Shown here piece by piece: positions 1 through 7,798 of a stretch of 10,045 bases of DNA (positions are counted from its first letter, which is position 1; each line of letters begins with the position of its first letter). The translations under genes and the position numbers were made by a program. The DNA lies in assembly GCA_021784375.1 (NCBI GenBank), contig JAJXSV010000071.1, positions 1 through 10,045 of the forward strand, in the 5' to 3' direction. Under the pieces are notes generated by a model. It was not told the origin of the DNA. It did not search any database and saw only the letters and a list, made by a program, of their open reading frames with translations. Source of the DNA: Actinomycetes bacterium (GTDB taxonomy: Bacteria > Actinomycetota > Actinomycetes > S36-B12 > UBA5976).

Positions 1-453
1 GCCGGCCGCCTTCAGCCGGCGGATGGCGTCGAGGGTCTTGGGGAAGTGGCCGGGGATGCCGCGCACGCCCTCATGCGTCTCCGCGCGGGCGCCATCGAGC
101 GAGATCGACACGGCATTCACCCCACTGGTCGCGATGCGATCGATGGCGTCATTGGTGAGCATGGGAGTCACGGAGGGCGAGAGGGCGACGGGGATGCCGA
201 GCTCCTTCGCGTGTTCGACGAGCTCCCACAGGTCCTCGCGCAGCAGGCAGTCGCCGCCGGTCATGACGAGGATGGGGTACGGGCGCCCGAAGCCGGCCAC
301 CTGGTCGATGAGTGCGACGCCCTCGTCATGACTGAGCGTGCCGGGCAGGGTGTTCGGCGTGGCGCTCGCCCGGCAGTGGTGGCAGGCGAGCTGGCAGGCC
401 CGGGTCGTCTCCCAGAAGACGAGCATCGGGCGCTGGTCGTAGTTGATGCTCAT
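1..453 (-). CDS. Radical SAM protein, N-terminal part (3' end outside window)
   Basis: The first 151 residues of a radical SAM enzyme, cut by the left window edge. The cluster motif is CxxxCxxC at Cys20, Cys24 and Cys27 and would bind the [4Fe-4S] cluster that cleaves S-adenosylmethionine. A GGD variant of the usual GGE motif follows at residues 66-68, and SLDG at 118-121 is typical of the SPASM-type branch (AhbD, NirJ, PqqE and MftC relatives). The opening, YDQRPMLVFWETTRAC, resembles radical SAM/SPASM proteins that I recall as family TIGR04053, whose function is not established. The ATG shares ATGA with the cgoX stop codon (450-453), and a GGAG lies 8 bases upstream, so the start is well supported. 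Its place at the end of a heme operon suggests tetrapyrrole chemistry, but the C-terminal domain needed to decide substrate or auxiliary clusters is not visible. Confidence 0.88.
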   Translation of the reverse strand, partial: MSINYDQRPMLVFWETTRACQLACHHCRASATPNTLPGTLSHDEGVALIDQVAGFGRPYPILVMTGGDCLLREDLWELVEHAKELGIPVALSPSVTPMLTNDAIDRIATSGVNAVSISLDGARAETHEGVRGIPGHFPKTLDAIRRLKAAG

Positions 454-1856
454 GCATTGGCTCCGATCGTGGCGGCTACGGCTTGCGACTTGACGAGGCA
501 GGACGCCACGCCGATGCCGCGATAGCCCGCACCCACAAGGTGCAGGCCCGGATGTTGTGCCAGCCGCGATTCGGCCGCGGCCAGGCGATCGGCGTGCCCT
601 GCCGTGTACTGCGGCATGGCGTGGGGCCATCGTCTCACTGCGGACGACAGCGGCCTGCCCTTGAGTCCCATGGAGAGGACGAGTTCGGCATGGGTCCGGA
701 TGGCGATCTCCTCGTCGGTCATGGTGACCCATCGATCGTCGCCATGCCGGCCCACGGATGCCCTGATGATCACCGCTTCATCACCGATCGGATCTTCGCT
801 GCCGGACGGGATGAGCACCGCACGGCCCCACTTCTGATCCATCCAGGTGCAGCCGACGATGAACCGATCGTCGACGGCCGGCACGAGGAAGCCGGTGCCC
901 TGCAACGACTTGTCGAGTGCAGATGCCGGGTAGACGAGGGTGACGTTGGCGACGTTGGCGTAGGGGATGGCGTCCAGGGCGTCGGCCGCGATTGCGTCGA
1001 TAGCGCGAAGCAGCGCGGCCGTCTCATGCGCAGGCGTCGCGAACACGATGTCGTCCGCCTTGAACGTCCGGCCCGCCGCCGTCACGACCTTCCATCGGCG
1101 CTTGCCGCGCGTGACGGAGACAACGGCCGAGTCGCAGTGCACATCGGCGTTGATGCGCGCCTGCAGCGCCTCGATGATGGCCGACATCCCACCTGGGAAG
1201 TTGATCAGCGTGGGGCCCGCAGGGCTGGTGGGCCGCCGAGCTGCGCTCTCGCGCATGGTGAGGTACACGCTGCGCGCCGGCGCCAACACGGCGGCCACTT
1301 CGGGTACCGCGCTCCTAGCACTCAGGAGGTTGGCGCGCCCGGCGTAGATGCCACCGAGCATGGGATCGACGAGTTTGTCGAACACCTCACGGCCCAGCCT
1401 CGGCCGCAGCAGCCTGCCCAACGACGGATCGGCGTCATGCCGCATCCGGGGCAGCACGAAATCCCCGGTGGCCCGCAACAGCCCCGGCCAACTCACGATG
1501 CCGGACCGGGCCAGGTCGCGCAGGCGCAACGGCACCCCGAAGAGCGTCGACGGCGGAAGTGGCCGCAGGGCGCCGCGCGTCCACACGAAGGACCCCCGCG
1601 CGGTGGGCGCCTTGATCGAGGCGCTGAGCCCCAGCTCATCGAGCAGGGCCCGCACCGCGGGGTCGCGAATGAGCAGGGCGTCGGGCCCGGCATCGACGAG
1701 TCGGCCCCCCACCACGTTCGCGTCGATCTTGCCCCCGAGGCGGGGGGCTGCCTCCAGCACGGTGACCTCGGGCGCATGGGGCAGCCGACCCAATGCATAT
1801 GCGGCTGCGAGCCCTGAGACGCCCCCGCCGATGACGACGACCTGACGCGGCCCCAC
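450..1856 (-). CDS. cgoX: Coproporphyrinogen III oxidase (HemY-type FAD enzyme)
   Basis: A 468-residue flavoprotein of the HemY family, of normal length. The N-terminal FAD-binding loop is GGGVSG at residues 10-15, followed by LEAAPRLGGKI (34-44) and GPDALLIRD (57-65). The C-terminal FAD contact GAGYRGIG is at 442-449. HemY proteins oxidise either protoporphyrinogen IX or coproporphyrinogen III with oxygen. Because this operon also encodes ChdC, the coproporphyrin-dependent reaction (coproporphyrinogen III to coproporphyrin III) is the likely one; that assignment rests on context. The start is GTG, 2 bases after the hemL TAG, with GGAG 8 bases upstream. The stop overlaps the radical SAM start as ATGA. 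Older annotations would name it hemY or hemG (protoporphyrinogen oxidase). Confidence 0.95.
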   Translation of the reverse strand: MGPRQVVVIGGGVSGLAAAYALGRLPHAPEVTVLEAAPRLGGKIDANVVGGRLVDAGPDALLIRDPAVRALLDELGLSASIKAPTARGSFVWTRGALRPLPPSTLFGVPLRLRDLARSGIVSWPGLLRATGDFVLPRMRHDADPSLGRLLRPRLGREVFDKLVDPMLGGIYAGRANLLSARSAVPEVAAVLAPARSVYLTMRESAARRPTSPAGPTLINFPGGMSAIIEALQARINADVHCDSAVVSVTRGKRRWKVVTAAGRTFKADDIVFATPAHETAALLRAIDAIAADALDAIPYANVANVTLVYPASALDKSLQGTGFLVPAVDDRFIVGCTWMDQKWGRAVLIPSGSEDPIGDEAVIIRASVGRHGDDRWVTMTDEEIAIRTHAELVLSMGLKGRPLSSAVRRWPHAMPQYTAGHADRLAAAESRLAQHPGLHLVGAGYRGIGVASCLVKSQAVAATIGANA

Positions 1857-1858
1857 GG

Positions 1859-3166
1859 CTAGCGCTCCGCGGCCGCACGGGCGGCTGCAGGCAGGGCGTC
1901 GGCGAAGCGCTGCAGGGCAGCGTCATCATGGGTCGACGACACGAACCAGGCTTCGTAGGCGGAGGGCGGGACGCTGATGCCGTGGTCGAGCAGGGAGCGG
2001 AAGAAGCGCCCGAAGGCGGCGGTGTCCTGGCGCTGCGCGATGTCGAAGTCAGTGACCTCGCCATCCATGAAGAAGCAGGAGAAGAGGTTGCCGACGTGCT
2101 GAACCCGATGCGGGACCCCGGCATCCGTCAACGCCCCGTCGAGCAGCCGCATGGCAGTGGCCGCCGCGGCGTCGCAGGCCGCGTAGACCTCGGCGTCGCA
2201 AGCGAGGAGCGTGGTCAGGCCGGCCGTCGCAGCGACCGGGTTGCCGCTCAGGGTGCCGGCTTGGTACACCGGACCGAGGGGCGCCAGGAGCGACATGACC
2301 TCTCGCCTGCCGCCGAGTGCCGCAAGCGGATAGCCACCGCCGATCACCTTGCCGAAGGTGATGAGGTCGGGCTTCCAGGCTGGCTTGAGCAGTCCATACC
2401 AACCCGCCGCGGAGAGGCGGAACCCCGTCATCACCTCGTCGATGATGAGCAGTGCCCCATGCCGCTCGGTCACCTCGCGGAGGAAGCCGTTGAAGTCATC
2501 GAGCGGGAGGAACACGCCGGCGTTGGCGGGCACGGCCTCCACGATGACGGCAGCGATCTCCGCACCCCTCGCGGCGAAGATCTCCTCGACGGCCGCGCGG
2601 TCGTTGTAGCGCACCACGATCGTGTCCTGCACCGCACCGGGGGTCACACCCGGGGAGTTGGGGAGGCCGAGCGTCACCACGCCGGAGCCGGCCGCGACGA
2701 GCAGGGCATCACTGTGACCGTGGTAGTTGCCGGCGAACTTCACGATCAGGTGGCGCGCGGTGGCGGCGCGGGCAAGCCGCACCGCAGTCATCACCGCCTC
2801 CGTCCCGGACGACACGAAGCGGACCATGTCCGCCGCGTCGTAGCGGTCGACGATCTCCTCCGCGAGCAGCACCTCGGCCGGGTTGGGCGCCCCGAAGGAC
2901 GAGGAGCCGCGCATGACACGCTCGACCGCGGAGGTCACGCGGTCATCGGCATGGCCCAGGATCATGGGGCCCCAGGAGAGCACGAAGTCGACGTAGTCGT
3001 TGCCATCGACATCAGTGACGTAGGGGCCCTTGCCGGTCACGAAGTAGCGGGGATGGCCACCCACCGCACGGAAGGCGCGGACCGGGGAGCTCACGCCTCC
3101 GGGGATCACGCGCTCCGCGCGCTCCTGCCATTGCATGGAGCCGTTGATGCTCATCGCTTCAGCCAT
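1859..3166 (-). CDS. hemL: Glutamate-1-semialdehyde 2,1-aminomutase
   Basis: A 435-residue PLP enzyme that moves the amino group of glutamate-1-semialdehyde to give 5-aminolevulinate, the second step of the C5 route. Visible motifs are [12 protein letters not shown] (21-32), SSGTEA (119-124, phosphate-side contact), NYHGHSDAL (147-155), [10 protein letters not shown] (241-250, with the cofactor Asp243) and FGKVIGGG (271-278). Lys273 is the PLP Schiff-base lysine. The length is normal for the family. Two ATGs compete. The one at 3154 would overlap the hemB stop as ATGA but has only a weak ribosome site. The one at 3166, chosen here, has GGAGG seven bases upstream and adds MAEA. The reading frame stays open for about 500 bases further upstream, but that part is out of frame with hemB and not homologous to aminomutases. 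Confidence 0.97.
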   Translation of the reverse strand: MAEAMSINGSMQWQERAERVIPGGVSSPVRAFRAVGGHPRYFVTGKGPYVTDVDGNDYVDFVLSWGPMILGHADDRVTSAVERVMRGSSSFGAPNPAEVLLAEEIVDRYDAADMVRFVSSGTEAVMTAVRLARAATARHLIVKFAGNYHGHSDALLVAAGSGVVTLGLPNSPGVTPGAVQDTIVVRYNDRAAVEEIFAARGAEIAAVIVEAVPANAGVFLPLDDFNGFLREVTERHGALLIIDEVMTGFRLSAAGWYGLLKPAWKPDLITFGKVIGGGYPLAALGGRREVMSLLAPLGPVYQAGTLSGNPVAATAGLTTLLACDAEVYAACDAAAATAMRLLDGALTDAGVPHRVQHVGNLFSCFFMDGEVTDFDIAQRQDTAAFGRFFRSLLDHGISVPPSAYEAWFVSSTHDDAALQRFADALPAAARAAAER

Positions 3167-4116
3167 GCGGCAACCTCCGTCGCCCAGTAGGTACAGATGA
3201 TGTCCGCGCCCGCGCGGCGCACGGACGTCAACGCCTCCATGATGGCCACCTCGCGGTTGATCCAGCCCTTGGCGGCAGCCGCCTCGATCATGGCGTATTC
3301 GCCGGAAACCACATACGCCGCAACGGGAACATCCGAGACCGCACGGGTGTCCGCGATGATGTCGAGGTATGGAAGCGCGGGCTTCACCATGACGATGTCG
3401 GCACCCTGCTCGAGGTCGAGCATGACCTCCCGTTGCGACTCCCGGCGATTGGCCGGGTCCTGCTGGTAGGTGCGCCGATCGCCGTCGAGACGGCTCTGCA
3501 CCGCCTCCCGGAAGGGCCCGTAGAACGCGGATGCGTACTTTGCGGAGTAGGCGAGGATCACCACGTCGTCGAAGCCGGCGGCGTCGAGTGCCTCGCGGAC
3601 CGCGCCCACCTGCCCGTCCATCATCCCGCTGAGCCCCATCATGTTGGCGCCCGCCTCCGCACATACCACGGCCATCTCCGCGTAATGGTGCAGCGTCGCA
3701 TCGTTGTCGACGCGGCCGTCCGCCGTGAGGATGCCGCAGTGCCCGTGTGACGTGAACTCATCGAGGCAGATGTCGGCACACACGATGAAGTCGGGACCCA
3801 CGGCATCGCGGATCGCGCGCAGGCCCCGCGAGAGGATGCCGGAGGACTGGCAGGCCTCGGATCCCGTCTCGTCCCGCTCGGCGGGGACGCCGAAGAGCAT
3901 GACTCCGGCAACGCCGGCGGCCTGCGCCTCCAGGGCCGCCGCGGTGAGCGAGGCGAACGAGTGCTGGAGGACGCCGGGCATCGACGAGATGGCGACCGGC
4001 GCCTCGATGTCACGGACGAACATCGGCAGGATCAGCGCATCGGCGCGCAGGTGGGTCTCCCGGACCAGGGCGCGCATCACAGCGCTCTGTCGCAGCCTGC
4101 GTGGACGGTCAATCAT
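3151..4116 (-). CDS. hemB: Porphobilinogen synthase (5-aminolevulinate dehydratase)
   Basis: A 321-residue enzyme, full length for the family, which condenses two 5-aminolevulinates to porphobilinogen. Both Schiff-base lysines are visible: Lys193 in [16 protein letters not shown] and Lys245 in [12 protein letters not shown]. The metal site reads D115-I-C117-L-D119 and then GHCG with Cys127. Classic zinc enzymes have three cysteines here and the magnesium type has aspartates instead. This one keeps the first and third cysteines but has Asp at the middle position. The MPG near the N terminus (46-48) and VSGEYAM (270-276) are also typical. The start ATG has GGAGG five bases upstream and lies inside the end of hemD (8-base overlap). 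The stop overlaps hemL by 16 bases. Confidence 0.97.
   Translation of the reverse strand: MIDRPRRLRQSAVMRALVRETHLRADALILPMFVRDIEAPVAISSMPGVLQHSFASLTAAALEAQAAGVAGVMLFGVPAERDETGSEACQSSGILSRGLRAIRDAVGPDFIVCADICLDEFTSHGHCGILTADGRVDNDATLHHYAEMAVVCAEAGANMMGLSGMMDGQVGAVREALDAAGFDDVVILAYSAKYASAFYGPFREAVQSRLDGDRRTYQQDPANRRESQREVMLDLEQGADIVMVKPALPYLDIIADTRAVSDVPVAAYVVSGEYAMIEAAAAKGWINREVAIMEALTSVRRAGADIICTYWATEVAAWLKR
3174..3178 (-). promoter_or_regulatory. Shine-Dalgarno site that decides the hemL start
   Basis: GGAGG on the minus strand lies seven bases before the ATG at 3166 and inside the 3' end of hemB. The alternative hemL ATG at 3154 has no comparable site at proper spacing, so the longer form (MAEAMSING...) is preferred. 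Confidence 0.7.
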
Positions 4117-4840
4117 GGGTTCCTCCGATGGTGCGCAGCGCGGTCGCGACGACCGTGGCCGAATCCGGATGGGTGGCGATGGCGGAGACGGGCAGGCCGA
4201 GCTCGCGCAGGACCAGGGCCGTGGCCCGGCCGGCAGCGATGACACGCGTCGATGCCGGCCACACCGGTACGAAGCGTGCGACCGCTCGACCGGCCGAGCC
4301 GGAGCGCATGATGACGGCATCGAAGTCGCCAGCGGCCAGGGCCGGAACCGACGGTGGCGCCTGCTCCACGGGGTTCGTCGCGTAGAGCACCGCCGCGTGC
4401 ACGACGATGCCGAGGGCCCGCAGGTCGTCGACGAACGCAGAAGCCGCGGCGGAACTGCGCGGGATGACCAGGCTGGTGGGTCGGTCGCGCGCGATGCGGC
4501 GCACGAGCGCCACGTTGTCAGCCCCGTCCTCCGGCATGCGGATGTCCGTGAAACCTGCATCACGAGCCGCCCTGGCGCTGGTGCTGCCGATCGCGTACAC
4601 GATGGCTCGGCGATCCACCTCGCAGTGGTCGACGAAGGCGGCGAGGGCGCGCGCGGAGGTGATGACGAGCGCAGCCAGTGGGAGCAGTGCGGCGAGGCGC
4701 TGCCGCTCTGCCATGGCCGGGGCATCGAGCAGCGGCATGATCTCGAGGTACGGGTCGGCGACCACCTCGACCCCGGCGCGCTGCAGCAGCGCGGCATCGG
4801 CATCCGAGCCGGCCGGTCGGGGCAGCAGCACCCTGCTCAT
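4109..4840 (-). CDS. hemD: Uroporphyrinogen-III synthase, stand-alone
   Basis: A 243-residue protein in the position expected for HemD, which closes and inverts ring D of hydroxymethylbilane to give uroporphyrinogen III. HemD sequences are poorly conserved, so the call rests on weak motifs plus context. The motifs are [10 protein letters not shown] at the N terminus, VITSARAL (59-66) ending the first strand-helix unit, [16 protein letters not shown] (82-97), [15 protein letters not shown] (126-140), LYATNP (152-157) and [15 protein letters not shown] (173-187). Length matches single-domain HemD. Many actinobacteria fuse HemD to the siroheme methyltransferase CobA; here there is no methyltransferase domain. 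It starts 10 bases after the hemC stop with only a weak ribosome site, suggesting translational coupling, and ends 8 bases inside hemB. Confidence 0.88.
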   Translation of the reverse strand: MSRVLLPRPAGSDADAALLQRAGVEVVADPYLEIMPLLDAPAMAERQRLAALLPLAALVITSARALAAFVDHCEVDRRAIVYAIGSTSARAARDAGFTDIRMPEDGADNVALVRRIARDRPTSLVIPRSSAAASAFVDDLRALGIVVHAAVLYATNPVEQAPPSVPALAAGDFDAVIMRSGSAGRAVARFVPVWPASTRVIAAGRATALVLRELGLPVSAIATHPDSATVVATALRTIGGTHD

Positions 4841-4850
4841 GCGATGTCCA

Positions 4851-5768
4851 TCAGCGCTGTGCCTCCACCAGTCGCGCGGCTCCGAGGCCCAGCAGCTCAC
4901 GCGCCACGAGTGCACCCAACGCATCGGCCCCGACCACGTCGACAACAGCCTGTGAGCGCTCGACGTGCACACGCTCGACATCAGCGGTGGACATCACGTC
5001 CGCACTCAGGGTGAGCAGCCCGTCCGCGAGGCGCGCATGCGCGCCGGCCGCGGTTGCACAACTCGCCCCCAGTTCGCGGAGCACCGCGCGCTCAGCGGTG
5101 GTGGTGAGGCGCGCGGTCCGGTCATCGAGTCGGGCCAGTTCGGCCCACACCTGCTCGTCGCCGGCGCGGCACTCCACCCCGAGGGCGCCCTGTGCGGGGG
5201 CGGGGATCAGCTCCTCCACGTCAATGGGGTGCATGGCGGCCGTGAGCAGCCCCAGCCGGCTGAGCCCGGCGGCCGCCAGGAGTGTCCCGGCGTAGTCGCC
5301 GCGAGCCACCTTGGCCAGGCGGGTGTCAACATTGCCGCGAATGGGCTCGACGCGCAGGTCGGGTCGGCGACGCCGCACCCAAGCGGCCCGACGGGGCGAG
5401 GAGGTGCCCACCACGGCACCCGGCTCCAGGGCGTCGATCGAGGCGCCCGCGCGGCCGACGAACACGTCACGGGCGTCGACGCGCTCGGGGACGGCCGCCA
5501 GCGCGAAGCGCTCGTCGCCGACGGTGGGGACATCCTTCAGCGAGTGCACGATGAGGTCCACGCGGTCCTCGAGCAGCGCCTGACGCAGGGTGTTCACGAA
5601 GAGCCCGGCGGTCCCCCTGCCGGTGAGCGGGATGCTCTGGTTGTCGCCCGCTGTGGTGATGCCGACGATGGTCGTCGGCGCTGGCACGAGCCAGGAGGCG
5701 AGCAGTCGTGTCTGGTACATCGCCAAGGCGCTCTCGCGCGAGCCGAGGCGCAGGATCCGCGCGTTCAT
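4851..5768 (-). CDS. hemC: Hydroxymethylbilane synthase (porphobilinogen deaminase)
   Basis: A 305-residue enzyme that links four porphobilinogens into hydroxymethylbilane. The start LRLGSRESALAMYQT (7-20) is diagnostic. VHSLKDVPT (74-82) carries the catalytic aspartate Asp79. GTSSPRRAAWVRRRRPDL (121-138) and IRGNVDTRLAK (143-153) supply the substrate and cofactor arginines, and PAPAQGALGVECR (189-201) is also conserved. The dipyrromethane cofactor attaches to a cysteine in a GGCxxPxG loop; here that loop reads GASCATAAG, keeping Cys237 but losing the glycine and proline neighbours. The ATG overlaps the hemA stop as ATGA (5765-5768) and the ribosome site is weak (GGAC), consistent with coupling to hemA. 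Confidence 0.96.
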   Translation of the reverse strand: MNARILRLGSRESALAMYQTRLLASWLVPAPTTIVGITTAGDNQSIPLTGRGTAGLFVNTLRQALLEDRVDLIVHSLKDVPTVGDERFALAAVPERVDARDVFVGRAGASIDALEPGAVVGTSSPRRAAWVRRRRPDLRVEPIRGNVDTRLAKVARGDYAGTLLAAAGLSRLGLLTAAMHPIDVEELIPAPAQGALGVECRAGDEQVWAELARLDDRTARLTTTAERAVLRELGASCATAAGAHARLADGLLTLSADVMSTADVERVHVERSQAVVDVVGADALGALVARELLGLGAARLVEAQR

Positions 5769-6733
5769 GATGTCCGCATCGAGTTCGCGACCTCCATGCG
5801 GTGCGCGAGCAGTTCCGCGCGCATGCGCACGTACTTGTCATGGGTCTCCGAGACGGTCGCCGCGGAGTTGCGCGCCAACTGCTCCAAGCGGATCACCGGG
5901 CGTTCCGCGTCGATGGCGAACTCGATGTCCTGCGTGACCGCGAGGTCGACGAGCACGGGGACTCGACGGCCCGCGCGGACCAGCGCGTCCACCATGGCCT
6001 TGGTGATGACGGGTTGCTCGGCCCCCGTGGCGGCGATCACGATGTCGACACTGCCCAGGATCTCCAGGAGGTCCTCCTGCTCGACCTTGTGGGAGGGGAA
6101 GGGGAGGGTCACCCGACGGCCGCTCGTCGAGAAGTTCCATTGCTCATGCACGCCGAACTGGTGCATCCGTTGGTGGATGACGCGTGCGAACTCGCCGGTG
6201 CCGATGACGAGCAGGCGCTTGAGTTCCCGCGCGTTGGGGATGAGGTCGAGGGACAGGGCCACCAGGTTCGTGTCCTGATGGGGTTCCAGCCGACGCAGGT
6301 CGCGGTTCACGCGCAGGGCATCATCGAAGGCCCGGCGCAGGCGGGGCGAGATGCGACCGGCCTGGATGGAGTTCGTGTACGCGCGGCGCACCTGACCCCC
6401 CACCTCGGACTCACCGACGGCGATTGCCTCCAGGCCCGAGGTCATGCGATGGAGGTGTTCGATGGCGTCCACACCGGTGGCCACGAAGAGTTGCTGGTAC
6501 AGGTCGGCCTCCGGCACGTCGAGCACCTCGGAGAAGATCTCGATGATGCGGGCCAGGCTGGGCCCGTCCGCTGCTGCATCCCCGTAGAGCTCGACCCGGT
6601 TGCAGGTGGCGACGGTGACGACCGGGGCCTGGCCGTCGCCGTGGATGCGTGCTTCGACGTCGCCCACGTGCTCCGACAGGCGGTTCAGGATCTCCCATGG
6701 GGAGACCTTGAAGTTCGCGCTCACCACGTACAT
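5765..6733 (-). CDS. hemA: Glutamyl-tRNA reductase, short form
   Basis: A 322-residue protein that should reduce glutamyl-tRNA to glutamate-1-semialdehyde with NADPH, the first committed step of the pathway. The catalytic-domain motif VATCNRVELY (41-50) gives the nucleophile Cys44, and EHLHRMTSGLEAIAVGESEVGGQVRRAY (92-119) matches the conserved His/Gly-Gln block. The nucleotide-binding loop is VIGTGEFA (176-183). The usual NR-T/S-x-x-R-A stretch after the second strand is replaced by FSTSGRRVTLPF. Typical family members have about 420 residues; this one ends in the linker helix, so the C-terminal dimerisation domain appears to be missing. The stop overlaps the hemC start, so this is not caused by a visible frameshift. 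The start lies one base after the hemH stop. Confidence 0.9.
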   Translation of the reverse strand: MYVVSANFKVSPWEILNRLSEHVGDVEARIHGDGQAPVVTVATCNRVELYGDAAADGPSLARIIEIFSEVLDVPEADLYQQLFVATGVDAIEHLHRMTSGLEAIAVGESEVGGQVRRAYTNSIQAGRISPRLRRAFDDALRVNRDLRRLEPHQDTNLVALSLDLIPNARELKRLLVIGTGEFARVIHQRMHQFGVHEQWNFSTSGRRVTLPFPSHKVEQEDLLEILGSVDIVIAATGAEQPVITKAMVDALVRAGRRVPVLVDLAVTQDIEFAIDAERPVIRLEQLARNSAATVSETHDKYVRMRAELLAHRMEVANSMRTS

Positions 6734-6734
6734 G

Positions 6735-7796
6735 TCAGGCGGCCGCCTGGCAGAGGGCGGGCCGGGCCGAACGCGGATTCGGGCAGCAGTCGGCGGCGCA
6801 CGACGAGGAGGCGCGGGCGATGGGAAGGGCCACCCGGGCAGCACCCTGCACCTCGCCCCGCTCCTCCGCACTCCGCTCGATCATCAGGTCGATCAGCCCG
6901 CGCACGAACGCCGGGTGCGTTCCCGCAGTAGCCGCCCGTTGCATGCGCATGCCGAGCCCCAGCGCGGTCGCTGCGGCCTCCGTGTCCAGGTCGAACTTCA
7001 CTTCCATGTGGTCACTGACGAAGCCGATGGGAGCGACGACGACATCAGTGACCCCTTGGGCGGAGAGTTCACGCAGGCGGTCGTTGATGTCCGGGTCGAG
7101 CCAGGGCTGGCCCGGCGCCCCTGAACGCGAGCAGTAGGCGAGCTCCCAATCCGGCAGGCCGCCCCCGCGCCCTTCGGCGATCCTGCGCAGGATCTCCCGT
7201 GCGACCGTTTCATGTTGCGCCACATAGCGTTCCGCGTCTGCAGTGATCGGGACCGAGTGGGTGACGAAGATGATCCGCGAGGCCGAAGGCAGCGCCGTCA
7301 GCGCGTCATCGACGGCCTCGGTGTTCGCGACGATGAAGCCCTCCGCGTCGTAGTACTGCGCGACCTTGGCGACTTCGACGTCGAGGCCGGCGAATGCCGC
7401 CGCGAGGTCCTCGCGGTACTGCCGGCATCCGGAATAGGACGAGTAGGCGCTGGTGACGAGCACCAGCGGCCGCCGGGCACCGGCCGCCACCATCGCGGTG
7501 GCAACCTCGCCCAACCAGGGGGCCGAGTTGCGGTTCCCCCAGAACAGCGGCAGCGCGGATCCTCGCTCCCGCAGGGCGGTCCCGAGGGCGGCCAGCAGCG
7601 CACGGTTCTGCGCGTTGATGGGGCTCACACCACCGAATCCCAGGTAGTGCTCGGCCACCAGTTCCAGGCGCTCACGCGGGATTCCGCGGCCGCGCGTGAC
7701 GTGCTCGAGGAAGGGCATGACCTCGTCCGGCCCCTCCGGGCCTCCGAACGACAGCAGCAGCACGGCGTCGAAGGGGGCGAGCAGATCATTGGCCAT
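6735..7796 (-). CDS. cpfC: Coproporphyrin ferrochelatase
   Basis: A 353-residue ferrochelatase (HemH family). Conserved parts are LLSFGGPEGPDEVMPFL (14-30), YLGFGGVSPINAQNR (51-65), FVTHSVPIT (177-185, with the catalytic His180) and PIGFVSDHMEVKFDLD (256-271, with the catalytic Glu265). Cys124 in YSGCRQYRED and the tail cysteines 333, 337 and 338 (SCAADCC) fit the [2Fe-2S] ligand pattern known from actinobacterial ferrochelatases; Cys349 is a further candidate. With ChdC encoded just upstream, the substrate is inferred to be coproporphyrin III and the product coproheme. It begins 2 bases after the hemQ stop with a weak ribosome site. Its last codons form a palindrome just before hemA. Older name: hemH. 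Confidence 0.96.
   Translation of the reverse strand: MANDLLAPFDAVLLLSFGGPEGPDEVMPFLEHVTRGRGIPRERLELVAEHYLGFGGVSPINAQNRALLAALGTALRERGSALPLFWGNRNSAPWLGEVATAMVAAGARRPLVLVTSAYSSYSGCRQYREDLAAAFAGLDVEVAKVAQYYDAEGFIVANTEAVDDALTALPSASRIIFVTHSVPITADAERYVAQHETVAREILRRIAEGRGGGLPDWELAYCSRSGAPGQPWLDPDINDRLRELSAQGVTDVVVAPIGFVSDHMEVKFDLDTEAAATALGLGMRMQRAATAGTHPAFVRGLIDLMIERSAEERGEVQGAARVALPIARASSSCAADCCPNPRSARPALCQAAA
6736..6749 (-). promoter_or_regulatory. Palindrome/hairpin at the hemH end, 2 bases before the hemA start
   Basis: CAGGCGGCCGCCTG is a perfect 14-base palindrome spanning the last hemH codons, separated from the hemA ATG (6733) by AC. In mRNA it could fold as a 5-pair stem with a GGCC loop and would cover the only purine-rich stretch (AGGCGG) that could act as hemA's ribosome site. 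Ribosomes finishing hemH would open it, which would couple hemA to hemH translation. It encodes Ala repeats, so codon content alone could explain it. Confidence 0.3.
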
Positions 7797-7798
7797 GA

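Noticed and set aside
483..1817. Long plus-strand open frame (444 codons) antisense to cgoX, and similar long frames opposite hemL (1928-3190) and hemA/hemC (4965-6278)
   Set aside because: These are antisense shadows typical of GC-rich coding DNA. Their translations are rich in Arg, Gly, His and Asp, with no recognisable motif, and the opposite strand encodes clear enzymes.
3167..3664. N-terminal extension of hemL to 601 residues
   Set aside because: The extension lies wholly within hemB in another frame and has no aminomutase homology; the GGAGG-ATG at 3166 explains the start.
4117..4803. N-terminal extension of hemB to 550 residues
   Set aside because: It overlaps hemD out of frame and is low-complexity Ser/Arg/Pro; a good ribosome site precedes the ATG at 4116.
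5765..5800. Frameshift as the cause of the short hemA
   Set aside because: The hemC coding region begins at once with an ATGA overlap, so there is no remnant of a lost C-terminal domain in another frame.
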